DNA from: JBMOKU01 sp049324315
GTDB taxonomy: Bacteria; Bacillota; Clostridia; Peptostreptococcales; Thermotaleaceae
NCBI GenBank assembly: GCA_049324315.1
Contig: JBMOKU010000030.1
Location: forward strand, 1 to 64,000
Direction of reading: 5' to 3'
DNA length: 64,000 nt
Shown here piece after piece: positions 36,001-44,371 of the stretch (its first letter is position 1; the number at the start of each line of letters is the position of its first letter). The notes beneath the pieces were generated by a model that was not told the origin of the DNA, did not search any database, and saw nothing but the letters and a program-made list of their open reading frames with translations. A program made the position numbers and the translations under genes.

Positions 36001-36029
36001 ATTTTAATTCACATTACTATGTCTGTCAA
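36001..36029 (-). promoter_or_regulatory. Promoter of the RND operon, duplicated from padR
   Basis: TTGACA (36029-36024), 17-nt spacer GACATAGTAATGTGAAT, TAAAAT (36006-36001). ACTATGTC occurs twice on the plus strand, 9 nt apart (about 36015 and 36032), which may be half-sites for the PadR protein. The transcript would start about 200 nt before the RND ATG. Confidence 0.8.
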
Positions 36030-36383
36030 GGTACTATGTCAAAAATTTTTTGTTTCCCACAAAATCGATCCTAATATATCTCCGCCCTTACGAACGCTTT
36101 CTATCAGCTATACTTATTTTCAAGCCTGGCCTGCAGCTCTTTTGTACAGCATACATCAATTTACCCTTTTTATCCCTCCTCGTTCACTATGACCCGTTAC
36201 AGATATACTTCATAACCAAAATATATACCCGAGCAGCGGATGAACATTTCTCAGCATTGTACATATTGTATTTTAGGACAAGGTATAAAGCTCAATAAAC
36301 TTATAGTTACCGGGGAAGGGAGTGATTGAAATGTAGAACGAAAAAATGAATCTGTCGTTATTAATATAAAAGGAGAGATTGAA
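36030..36383. other. Non-coding region with a duplicated start site
   Basis: Between the RND promoter and the HAAS-like gene. GGGAGTGATTGAAATGTAG at about 36318-36336 resembles GGAGAGATTGAAATGTC at the start of the HAAS-like gene; the first copy encodes only ATG-TAG. The rest shows no gene. Confidence 0.5.
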
Positions 36384-36848
36384 ATGTCAAACCAAAAAAG
36401 CTTGAAATATGTGGAGGCTGTAATGGCTAGAATCGTCGCACCCGAAGAGCTTAAAGCCAGACTAAGAGCCGAACTAAACAGCTATATCACCGAAGCCTCC
36501 GAGCATGCGAGCATGGATGAAATTATGGATGAACTGGGTTATCCCGAAGAGCTTGCTGAAGAGCTGTCCCATAAATTAGTAAACGGAATGAATAAAGAAC
36601 TAGATAGGATTTTTACGGAAGCTGATGAACAAGATGTGGTGTCCGCAAGGACGCCGGAAAGGCACTACAAAAAACCAGTTCCAATTCGGGATTGTCACAA
36701 GCATAAGCCTATAAAATACCGAGGTGAATATTCACGGGAAGAGAGTAATGTGAATATAAAACTTCTATATATTCCCCTTATTCAAATATCCTCAGGGGTC
36801 GAAAAGAAACATCTTTCTTGGACAGAAGAAGATTATGATTGTGATTAA
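36384..36848 (+). CDS. HAAS-like domain protein, probably truncated
   Basis: A 154-residue protein. Residues 1-75 are helical with the HAAS-type pattern SMDEIMDELGYPEELAEELS. A linker rich in His and Pro follows, then YRGEYSREES...LLYIPLIQISSG, which looks like the first strand pair (YEYKSxxxxxGLPLVHI pattern) of a domain that in relatives continues further; here it stops soon after. No membrane helix is present. AAAGGAGAG lies 8 nt before the ATG. Whether it is functional is uncertain. Confidence 0.6.
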   Translation: MSNQKSLKYVEAVMARIVAPEELKARLRAELNSYITEASEHASMDEIMDELGYPEELAEELSHKLVNGMNKELDRIFTEADEQDVVSARTPERHYKKPVPIRDCHKHKPIKYRGEYSREESNVNIKLLYIPLIQISSGVEKKHLSWTEEDYDCD

Positions 36849-36902
36849 TTCGGAGCTCACGGAGCACCGACCGTTGACTTTCGTAAAATGTAAGATCTAA
36901 AT

Positions 36903-36948
36903 AAGCGCCGGATACAATAGCTTAATCGTTATTGTATCTGGCGCTTTT
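36903..36948. terminator. Bidirectional terminator
   Basis: AAGCGCCGGATACAATA pairs with TATTGTATCTGGCGCTT over 17 bp (one G-U), with T-runs on each side, between the convergent HAAS-like and PQQ genes. Confidence 0.9.
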
Positions 36949-36966
36949 CCATCTTTACCTATCTAT

Positions 36967-38631
36967 CTATTTGATCTTAATACCAAATATTTTGCCTCCC
37001 CTAGAAGCGATAACCAATATGTCATTAAATACAGCCGGAGAACTCTCAATATTGACTCCTACATTGATTTGACTAAGGATTTCTCCTGTTTTACCCTCTA
37101 ATAAAAATATCGTTCCCGTTGAGTCTCCTTGGATGATGTAGGATTTTCCTTCGCTATCATATATACTAACAGGCGACGACCATGCGTAGTTAGGCATCTC
37201 CCACCGCCAGACCTCTTCCCCGGTTTTTTTATCCAGCGCCAGCATAAGTCCTCCGTGGAATTTATTGTATCGTGCCAAGGTGAAAACCACCATATTCTCA
37301 ATGTCATGCTTCCCAATAATATTTGTAGCAAACAAACCTGCATTGACAGGCTTTTCCCCTTGTAATGATATGCAGTGATATTCTTTTTCCCAAATCGTTT
37401 CACCAGTCAAACCATGGATCTTCCTTAAATGGGCATTCCCCTTCGTTCCTTGCTTATCTACCTCAGTACCTGTATAAACAAAAGGCGTGTCTTCTTCAAC
37501 TTCAATCGTAATCGTGGCATCCGTATCATCGATCTTTTCCAGAACCCAAACTGGCTTCATCGTCGTTAGATCGACAGCCTGTATACTGCCGCCATTATCA
37601 GCAAAATAGGCAAAGTTTTTATATACAGCAACAGAATTCTCAATCCCCTGATAAGCATTGTCCTTCACTTTATATCGATATTTCATGACTTCCGGATTCA
37701 TTTCAATATGCTTATTTTCTATATCCAAAGCAGTATTTAGCTTTATGTTATAAAATAGACCATTTTCTCCCCCCATGATTAGCGTATCCGTATTCCGGTT
37801 AATAACCGGCGCTCCGTCAAAGGCTCCCCATCCCCTATAGGCGAAGGGATCTATGCCTTTAATAAAAAATAGAAGCTTTCCATCAATCAAGCTAAAAATT
37901 CTGTAACCTATCTCTCCAGTTTCGGGAATACCTTGCCCTACATATAAAATAGGATAACCCCTAGGATCTAATGCTACGCTTCCTTTGATGGGATTCTTAA
38001 TATCGATGGGATCTCTGGTTTGTTTTCCCGATTCCAACGCAAAGAAGTATATTTTTCCATCCAGAGAAGGACTCACTACTTCTACAAAATTCTCCTTTTC
38101 CTTGAATTCATCCTGGATATTCATGATTTTTCTGATCTCTTCCGGCCATTTTATAATAGATGGCTGTCCTGTCCAGCCTGCACCGCCACCCCAAGACCTG
38201 CTGCCCGTTTTAAACGCCCATAATATTTCTAATTTCTTTTCTTGTACATCTGCAATTCCGTAGCTGGCAGTATCCCTGAAATTGTTTCCTCGAAAGGATA
38301 ATACCCCCTCCATATCAGAATACTCTTTAGGAAAAACTTGATCTACATTCCTGATACCTTCAATATTCGGCTCTACTTGGTAGCCCATATGAGACAGATC
38401 AAAATCGGCGGGGATAATCAGCTGCTTCTCTTCCTCCGCTGCAATCACAATTGCCCTTTTCTGATCTTCATATACTTTTTGTGCTACAGTCAGATACATG
38501 TCCTTATCTATACACCTATCACCGCCCATGGCCGATACGGCATCTCCTCTTTGATCCCTTGTCTGACCACCTCCACTAAGGATTGATACAACAATAAGTG
38601 TGAGATAAATCATTGCTGCCAGCTTATTCAT
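36967..38631 (-). CDS. Secreted PQQ-like beta-propeller protein
   Basis: A 554-residue exported protein with a signal peptide or anchor (residues 1-20, MIYLTLIVVSILSGG). Repeated blades resemble PQQ/BamB propellers: LDGKIYFFALESGKQTRDP, IQAVDLTTMKPVWVLEKI, MLALDKKTGEEVWRWEMP and IFLLEGKTGEILSQINVG. Residues for PQQ binding are not recognisable, so it is probably a binding or scaffolding propeller rather than a dehydrogenase. AAGGGTG lies 5 nt before the ATG. Monocistronic. Confidence 0.82.
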   Translation of the reverse strand: MNKLAAMIYLTLIVVSILSGGGQTRDQRGDAVSAMGGDRCIDKDMYLTVAQKVYEDQKRAIVIAAEEEKQLIIPADFDLSHMGYQVEPNIEGIRNVDQVFPKEYSDMEGVLSFRGNNFRDTASYGIADVQEKKLEILWAFKTGSRSWGGGAGWTGQPSIIKWPEEIRKIMNIQDEFKEKENFVEVVSPSLDGKIYFFALESGKQTRDPIDIKNPIKGSVALDPRGYPILYVGQGIPETGEIGYRIFSLIDGKLLFFIKGIDPFAYRGWGAFDGAPVINRNTDTLIMGGENGLFYNIKLNTALDIENKHIEMNPEVMKYRYKVKDNAYQGIENSVAVYKNFAYFADNGGSIQAVDLTTMKPVWVLEKIDDTDATITIEVEEDTPFVYTGTEVDKQGTKGNAHLRKIHGLTGETIWEKEYHCISLQGEKPVNAGLFATNIIGKHDIENMVVFTLARYNKFHGGLMLALDKKTGEEVWRWEMPNYAWSSPVSIYDSEGKSYIIQGDSTGTIFLLEGKTGEILSQINVGVNIESSPAVFNDILVIASRGGKIFGIKIK

Positions 38632-39100
38632 CTTTACACCCTTCTCTCATATGTATTTTAGCCCGTTCCATCCAACAAAGGCTTTTTTATCTTCTGAAAG
38701 GACGTGCCTCTTCTTGTGCCTTTAATACACTATGAGAGAAATTTGGTTTTATGACAGTAAATACACGATTATGCGCAGCAGCAAGTTGAGATGAATTTTA
38801 AACTTGTACTTACATCTTCTAATTCAGTATAAATTTTCTATGTAAAAATCAACGTGTATAGTATCTTGACCTGAAAACACGACCAAGCCCTGTATAATCC
38901 GGCATTTTAATTGATATATTTTTTTAGTACATAATTTAAACTGACGACTTCACGCCGCATCTACCATACATTTCTAAAAAATGTAACTTAATTATACATA
39001 TCACTTGTACGTACAATTTGATAATGATATAATAAAACTGGAATCGTTGTTCTACTTTGAACAGCATTTCACAAAAACAGATAAGCGGGTGTAAAACTTC
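38632..39100. other. araR upstream intergenic region
   Basis: About 470 bp. Contains the araR promoter and operator near its right end and a weaker AraR-like half-conserved site ACTTGTACTTACATCT at 38802-38817, 201 bp from the main operator, possibly auxiliary. No gene seen. Confidence 0.5.
39003..39033 (+). promoter_or_regulatory. araR-araBDA promoter with AraR operator
   Basis: TTGTAC (39005-39010), 17-nt spacer, TATAAT (39028-39033). The operator ACTTGTACGTACAATT (39003-39018) covers the -35 box and matches the Bacillus AraR pattern ATTTGTACGTACAAAT. Binding would block the promoter until L-arabinose releases AraR. Confidence 0.85.
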
Positions 39101-40207
39101 ATGTTGAATACTGAAAAACCAAAATATCAAAAGCTCAAGGATTATATTGTAGAAACCATTAAATCGGCTGAATTGACTCCTGGTGACAAAATCTATTCAG
39201 AAAATGAACTGGCTGAGAAGTTTGATATCAGCAGACATACTGTCAGGCAGGCTCTAGGAGAACTGGTTAGCGAAGGATGGCTCTATCGGGTACAAGGAAA
39301 GGGAACTTATGTAAACAGAAACCCTGACGAAAACCCGAAAAGCTCGAAAACCATAGCCGTTGTAACTACTTATTTAAACGACTATATCTTTCCTTCCATC
39401 ATAAGGGGGATATACAGTGTCCTATCAGAGAATGGATATAATATCACCCTAGGTTGTACTTACAACCAACATGAAAAGGAACGATTATGTTTAGAAAATC
39501 TTCTCAATCAGAATATTGCAGGACTTATTGTGGAGCCCACGAAGAGTGCACTGCCCAATCCGAATATCGATATCTATAAAAAATTAAGCAAATTAAATGT
39601 CCCCACGCTTTTCATACACGGATCCTATAAAGACCTTGAATATTCTTATATTGTAGAGGACGACGAAGAATCCGGATATATAGCTACAAAGCATTTAATT
39701 GACCAAGGCCATGAACAGATCGCCGCTATTTTTAAGATAGATGATATTCAAGGGCATCACAGATTTTCCGGTTTCCAGAAAGCTCATCTGGAAGCTGACC
39801 TGCATATCACCGACTCAAGAATTTTATGGTTCGGTACCGACGATATGGACGTAAAGCTCAATGCTGAGTCTGCTCACCTTCATCAGCTTCTGTCACAGTG
39901 TACGGCCATCGTTTGCTATAATGATGAAATTGCACTAAAAATGATGGATGCACTAAAACTAAAGGGGTTGCAGGTCCCCGAAGATATATCTCTCGTAAGC
40001 TTTGATGATTCCCAACTTGCATCAGCATATGATACTAAGCTTACTACCGTTGCTCATCCCAAGGAAAAGCTGGGAGAAGAATCTGCCAAGGCAATCATCA
40101 ACATGGTCGAGAGAGTACAGGATTATTATGATGTGAAAATGGTCCCGGAATTAATTGTACGAGGAAGTACAAGAAAAATAGATAGGGGGATGCACAAAAA
40201 TGAGTAA
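39101..40207 (+). CDS. araR: Arabinose operon repressor AraR (GntR-LacI chimera)
   Basis: A 368-residue regulator. Residues 1-72 are a GntR winged helix (KYQKLKDYIVETIKSAELTPGDKI, FDISRHTVRQALGELVSEGWL, VQGKGTYV), and the rest is a LacI/GalR-type sugar-binding domain. This chimeric architecture is that of Bacillus AraR (362 residues). GGGTG lies 9 nt before the ATG. It overlaps araB by 8 bp and heads the operon, so it is autoregulated through the operator at 39003. L-arabinose is the expected inducer. Confidence 0.93.
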   Translation: MLNTEKPKYQKLKDYIVETIKSAELTPGDKIYSENELAEKFDISRHTVRQALGELVSEGWLYRVQGKGTYVNRNPDENPKSSKTIAVVTTYLNDYIFPSIIRGIYSVLSENGYNITLGCTYNQHEKERLCLENLLNQNIAGLIVEPTKSALPNPNIDIYKKLSKLNVPTLFIHGSYKDLEYSYIVEDDEESGYIATKHLIDQGHEQIAAIFKIDDIQGHHRFSGFQKAHLEADLHITDSRILWFGTDDMDVKLNAESAHLHQLLSQCTAIVCYNDEIALKMMDALKLKGLQVPEDISLVSFDDSQLASAYDTKLTTVAHPKEKLGEESAKAIINMVERVQDYYDVKMVPELIVRGSTRKIDRGMHKNE

Positions 40208-41870
40208 AAAGTACACAATCGGCATTGATTATGGTACCCAATCAGGAAGAGCCGTACTTGTTGAGGTGGCTACCGGAAAGGAAGTGGCTACCGCTGTGAA
40301 AGAATACCCTCACGGCGTCATGGACGAGTACTTGCCTGATGGAAAAACGAAGCTGGCCCATGACTGGGCACTCCAGCACCCACAGGATTATCTGGATGTA
40401 TTGCATGAAACAATCCCAGCTATATTGAAGGAAGCAGATGTCAGCCCGGAAGATGTCATTGGTCTGGGCATCGATTTTACTGCATGTACCATGCTTCCCA
40501 CCGATAGCGGAGGAAAACCCCTTTGCTTTTATGATGACTATCAGTCAAATCCTCATGCTTATGTGAAGCTGTGGAAACATCACGCTGCACAGGATGAAGC
40601 AAACAAGCTCAACCGCATAGCAAAAGAAAGAGACGAGGCGTTCTTAAAACTTTACGGCGGAAAAATTTCATCTGAATGGTTGATCCCAAAAATCTGGCAG
40701 ATCCTTGATGAAGCGCCTGATATTTATGATCGGGCTGATAGATTTATGGAAGCCACCGATTGGGTGATCATGCAGCTTACGGGAGAAGAGAAGCGAAACA
40801 GTTGTACTGCCGGATATAAGGCCATATGGCATAAACAAAACGGCTATCCTTCTAAGGAATTCTTCAAAGCATTGGATCCAAGGCTCGAAAACCTGGTAGA
40901 AGAAAAGTTAAGTACCGATATCCATTCTATAGGAGCAAAGGCTGGAGAGATTACAGAAAAAGCCGCTGCCCTTACCGGATTAAACGTTGGCACTGCTGTA
41001 GCCGTTGCAAACGTGGATGCTCACGTGGCCGTTCCTGCCGTGGGAATCACAGAAGAAGGAAAGATGCTCATGATTATGGGTACGTCTACCTGCCACATTC
41101 TCCTAGGAACAGAAGAAAAGATGGTACCCGGTATGTGTGGTGTTGTAGAAGATGGCGTTATACCCGGATATCTTGGCTATGAAGCAGGCCAATCCTGCGT
41201 AGGAGACCATTTTGAATGGTTTGTAGAAAACTGTGTGCCTGCCCACTATGTTAAGGAAGCAGAGGAAAAAGGCGCAAATATTCATGCACTGCTCACAGAA
41301 AAAGCCGGCAAACTCGCCGTGGGCGAAAGCGGACTCATCGCCCTTGACTGGTGGAACGGCAATCGTTCCGTACTGGTGGACGTCGATCTTACCGGAATGA
41401 TTGTGGGATGCACATTGCTGACAAAACCTGAAGAAATCTACAGAGCATTGATCGAAGCCACTGCATATGGTACAAGAATGATCATTGACACCTTTAGAGA
41501 AAACGGTGTCCCGATACATGAGCTTTATGCCGCCGGTGGAATCGCCGAAAAGAATAAGCTGATGATGCAGATTTATTCCGATGTAACAAATATGGAGATT
41601 AGAATCTCTGCTTCTCCACAGGCTCCTGCCCTTGGTTCTGCCATGTTCGGAGCCCTGGCAGCAGGTAAGGAAAAAGGTGGATATGATTCCATCGTTGAAG
41701 CAGCTAAATATATGTCCAAGGTAAAGGAAGAATACTTTAAACCAATACCCGAAAATGTTGAAGTATATAATAAGCTTTATGCTGAATTCAAAATTTTACA
41801 CGATTACTTTGGCCGCGGCCCCAACGATGTTATGAAAAGACTGAAAAAAATTAAAGCAGAAGCTAAGTAG
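40200..41870 (+). CDS. araB: L-ribulokinase
   Basis: FGGY-family kinase phosphorylating L-ribulose to L-ribulose 5-phosphate, 556 residues. The ATP-binding start reads IGIDYGTQSGRAVLVE; MIMGTSTCHILLG and AAGGIAEKNKLMMQIYSD are the conserved loops of the family, and LGIDFTACTMLP is typical of ribulokinases. Full length. AGGGGGA lies upstream of the ATG, which overlaps the araR end. Confidence 0.97.
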   Translation: MSKKYTIGIDYGTQSGRAVLVEVATGKEVATAVKEYPHGVMDEYLPDGKTKLAHDWALQHPQDYLDVLHETIPAILKEADVSPEDVIGLGIDFTACTMLPTDSGGKPLCFYDDYQSNPHAYVKLWKHHAAQDEANKLNRIAKERDEAFLKLYGGKISSEWLIPKIWQILDEAPDIYDRADRFMEATDWVIMQLTGEEKRNSCTAGYKAIWHKQNGYPSKEFFKALDPRLENLVEEKLSTDIHSIGAKAGEITEKAAALTGLNVGTAVAVANVDAHVAVPAVGITEEGKMLMIMGTSTCHILLGTEEKMVPGMCGVVEDGVIPGYLGYEAGQSCVGDHFEWFVENCVPAHYVKEAEEKGANIHALLTEKAGKLAVGESGLIALDWWNGNRSVLVDVDLTGMIVGCTLLTKPEEIYRALIEATAYGTRMIIDTFRENGVPIHELYAAGGIAEKNKLMMQIYSDVTNMEIRISASPQAPALGSAMFGALAAGKEKGGYDSIVEAAKYMSKVKEEYFKPIPENVEVYNKLYAEFKILHDYFGRGPNDVMKRLKKIKAEAK

Positions 41871-41899
41871 AGGACCAAAGCTAGAAAGGAGTACTTAAA

Positions 41900-42592
41900 A
41901 TGTTGAAGGATCTTAAGGGAAAAGTGCTGGAGGCAAATCTGGAGCTCCCGAAAAAGGGTCTGGTAACCTATACCTGGGGAAATGTCAGCGGTATTGACCG
42001 GGAAAACAATCTTGTGGTCATAAAGCCCAGCGGCGTACCCTACGAAGAACTTAAGTTAGAGCATCTTGTTGTGGTAGACCTTGAAGGAAACGTCGTAGAA
42101 GGAAACCTTAAACCCTCCTCCGACACACCTACCCATCTGATTATCTATAAAAACTTTCAAGATGTTCACGGCGTTGTTCATACCCACTCAAGATGGGCAA
42201 CCATATGGGCGCAGGCTGGAAAACCCATACCGGCACTGGGAACCACCCACGCAGACTATTTCTACGGCCAAGTCCCATGTACCAGAAAGATGACGGACCA
42301 GGAAATAAAGGGGGCGTACGAAAAAGAAACCGGAAATGTCATTGTTGAAACCTTTGAGAGACTAAACCCCATTTACGTCCCAGGCATCATCGTAAATAAT
42401 CACGGACCTTTTACTTGGGGTAAGGATGCTCATGACGCAGTGCATAATGCGGTGGTCCTTGAAGAAGTGGCCATGATGGCATACCATACATGTTCTTTGT
42501 CCCCGGATATCAACCCTATTCATCAAACATTGCTTGATAAGCACTTTTTAAGAAAGCATGGTGACAATGCTTATTACGGCCAAAAGCTATAA
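41900..42592 (+). CDS. araD: L-ribulose-5-phosphate 4-epimerase
   Basis: Class II aldolase-type epimerase making D-xylulose 5-phosphate, 230 residues. Zinc ligands are in VVHTHSRWATIWAQ and in IIVNNHGPFTWG; TWGNVSGIDR and KPSGVPYE bind the phosphate. The C-terminal YYGQ end matches AraD. AAAGGAG lies 8 nt before the ATG, 29 nt after araB. Confidence 0.96.
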   Translation: MLKDLKGKVLEANLELPKKGLVTYTWGNVSGIDRENNLVVIKPSGVPYEELKLEHLVVVDLEGNVVEGNLKPSSDTPTHLIIYKNFQDVHGVVHTHSRWATIWAQAGKPIPALGTTHADYFYGQVPCTRKMTDQEIKGAYEKETGNVIVETFERLNPIYVPGIIVNNHGPFTWGKDAHDAVHNAVVLEEVAMMAYHTCSLSPDINPIHQTLLDKHFLRKHGDNAYYGQKL

Positions 42593-42614
42593 TATTAATT
42601 AGGAGGAACCAATC

Positions 42615-44105
42615 ATGTTACAGTTAAAACCTTATGAATTTTGGTTCGTTACTGGAAGTCAACATCTTTACGGACCTGAAACACTCAAACAAGTTGCTGA
42701 GAATTCTGGAAAAATAGCAGAATACCTGGATCATCATGCTTCTACTCCTTTCAAGGTTGTCTTTAAGCCTGTTTTAACAACACCGGATGCCATCCGTAAG
42801 CTGTGCATGGAAGCAAATTCAGATGATCATTGTGCCGGTATCATAACCTGGATGCACACTTTTTCTCCTGCAAAAATGTGGATTACCGGCCTTTCCGAGC
42901 TTCGCAAACCACTATTACACCTTCATACACAATTTAACCGGGATATACCTTGGGACAGTATCGATATGGACTTTATGAATCTGAACCAAGCAGCCCACGG
43001 TGACCGTGAATATGGCTTTATCGGCGCAAGAATGAGAATCTCTCGTAAAGTAGTCGTTGGATATTGGCAGGACCCTGAAGTGCTCAACCGTATCGGCGTC
43101 TGGATGGGCGCTGCCGTTGCTTTCACAGAGGGCCGCAGCTTGAAGGTAGCCCGCTTTGGAGATAATATGCGAGAAGTTTCCGTAACGGAAGGGGATAAGG
43201 TAGAAGCTCAAATCAAATTCGGATGGTCCGTTAACGGATATGGTATCGGAGATCTTGTACAGCGCATTAACAATATTTCAGAGGCTGAAGTTGACAAGTT
43301 GATGGATCTTTACGCTGAGCTTTATGCGTTCGCTCCGGAAGCACAAGTACCAGGAGCTGCAAGAGATGCCGTACGTGAACAAGCCCGCATAGAACTGGGT
43401 ATGAGAGCATTCTTAGAGGAAGGTAATTTCAGTGCTTTCACCACAACCTTTGAGGATCTTCATGGAATAAAACAGCTTCCTGGTTTGGCAGTACAGCGTC
43501 TCATGGCAGACGGTTATGGTTTTGGAGGCGAAGGAGACTGGAAAACCGCTGCATTGGTCCGTATCATGAAAATCATGGCTTCCGGAAAAGGCACCTCTTT
43601 CATGGAAGACTATACCTATCATTTTGAACCGGATAACGAGATGGTTCTTGGCGCCCACATGCTGGAAGTATGTCCTTCCATCGCAGCAACAAAGCCAAGA
43701 ATTGAAGTTCATCCCCTTGGCATCGGCGGAAAAGCTGCTCCAGCCCGTCTGGTATTCGATGGCGGTGAAGGTACTGCCGTATGTGCATCCTTAGTAGATA
43801 TGGGTGAACGATTCCGTTTAATCGTCAATGACGTTGAGGCTGTAAAAGTAGAGAAAGCCATGCCAAAGCTTCCCGTAGCCCGTATTTTGTGGAAGCCTCT
43901 TCCATCCCTTAAAGATTCTGCAGAATCATGGATATTGGCTGGAGGCGCCCATCATACCGGTTTCTCATTTGTTGTCACTGCCGAGCATTTGATTGATTGG
44001 GCTGAAATGGCGGGTATTGAGTTCTTATGGATCAACAAAGACACAAATCCCCTTGCTTTCCGCAATGAAATCCGATGGAATGATTTAGCTTGGAAGCTTC
44101 GCTAA
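42615..44105 (+). CDS. araA: L-arabinose isomerase
   Basis: Converts L-arabinose to L-ribulose, 496 residues, the usual length. Metal-site and catalytic residues are visible: Glu in GEGDWKTAAL, Glu in FMEDYTYHFEP, His in GAHMLEVCPS and His in GGAHHTGFS. WFVTGSQHLYG starts the protein. AGGAGG lies 8 nt before the ATG, 22 nt after araD. Last gene of the operon. Confidence 0.97.
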   Translation: MLQLKPYEFWFVTGSQHLYGPETLKQVAENSGKIAEYLDHHASTPFKVVFKPVLTTPDAIRKLCMEANSDDHCAGIITWMHTFSPAKMWITGLSELRKPLLHLHTQFNRDIPWDSIDMDFMNLNQAAHGDREYGFIGARMRISRKVVVGYWQDPEVLNRIGVWMGAAVAFTEGRSLKVARFGDNMREVSVTEGDKVEAQIKFGWSVNGYGIGDLVQRINNISEAEVDKLMDLYAELYAFAPEAQVPGAARDAVREQARIELGMRAFLEEGNFSAFTTTFEDLHGIKQLPGLAVQRLMADGYGFGGEGDWKTAALVRIMKIMASGKGTSFMEDYTYHFEPDNEMVLGAHMLEVCPSIAATKPRIEVHPLGIGGKAAPARLVFDGGEGTAVCASLVDMGERFRLIVNDVEAVKVEKAMPKLPVARILWKPLPSLKDSAESWILAGGAHHTGFSFVVTAEHLIDWAEMAGIEFLWINKDTNPLAFRNEIRWNDLAWKLR

Positions 44106-44130
44106 TCTAATTCTTAAATATCTCATCACA

Positions 44131-44178
44131 ACAAAATAAGCTAGGAAACTCGCTATCGAGTTTCCTAGCTTATTTTGT
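44131..44178 (+). terminator. Terminator of the araRBDA operon
   Basis: ACAAAATAAGCTAGGAAACT at the left arm pairs perfectly with the right arm ending AGCTTATTTTGT over about 22 bp around a 4-nt loop. Confidence 0.9.
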
Positions 44179-44271
44179 TACTCTATCCATTCAATGAGGG
44201 AGGAATGATTTGCAATGTTTGGTTGTTTCATATACAGATTTATAGATGTACAACTGAGAAACTTAACCAAT

Positions 44272-44336
44272 CGGAATGGTCACTAACCATTCCCTATAAG
44301 GCAAAATATCGTAGGGAACGGTTAGTAACCGTTCCG
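44272..44336. repeat. Head-to-head pair of TAGGG hairpin elements
   Basis: Two inverted copies: CGGAATGGTCACTAACCATT (44272-44291, continuing CCCTA) and TAGGGAACGGTTAGTAACCG (44312 onward to CCGCA). Each forms its own 8-9 bp hairpin, and they are inverted relative to each other around an AT-rich centre. Located between araA and the transporter. Confidence 0.75.
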
Positions 44337-44371
44337 CAAATATTACCTTTCTCAATCACATCCCTATACGC

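Noticed and set aside
36384..36848. HAAS-like gene as partner of the intact padR
   Set aside because: It is 6 kb away and on the opposite strand; the intact padR already has an overlapping HAAS gene.
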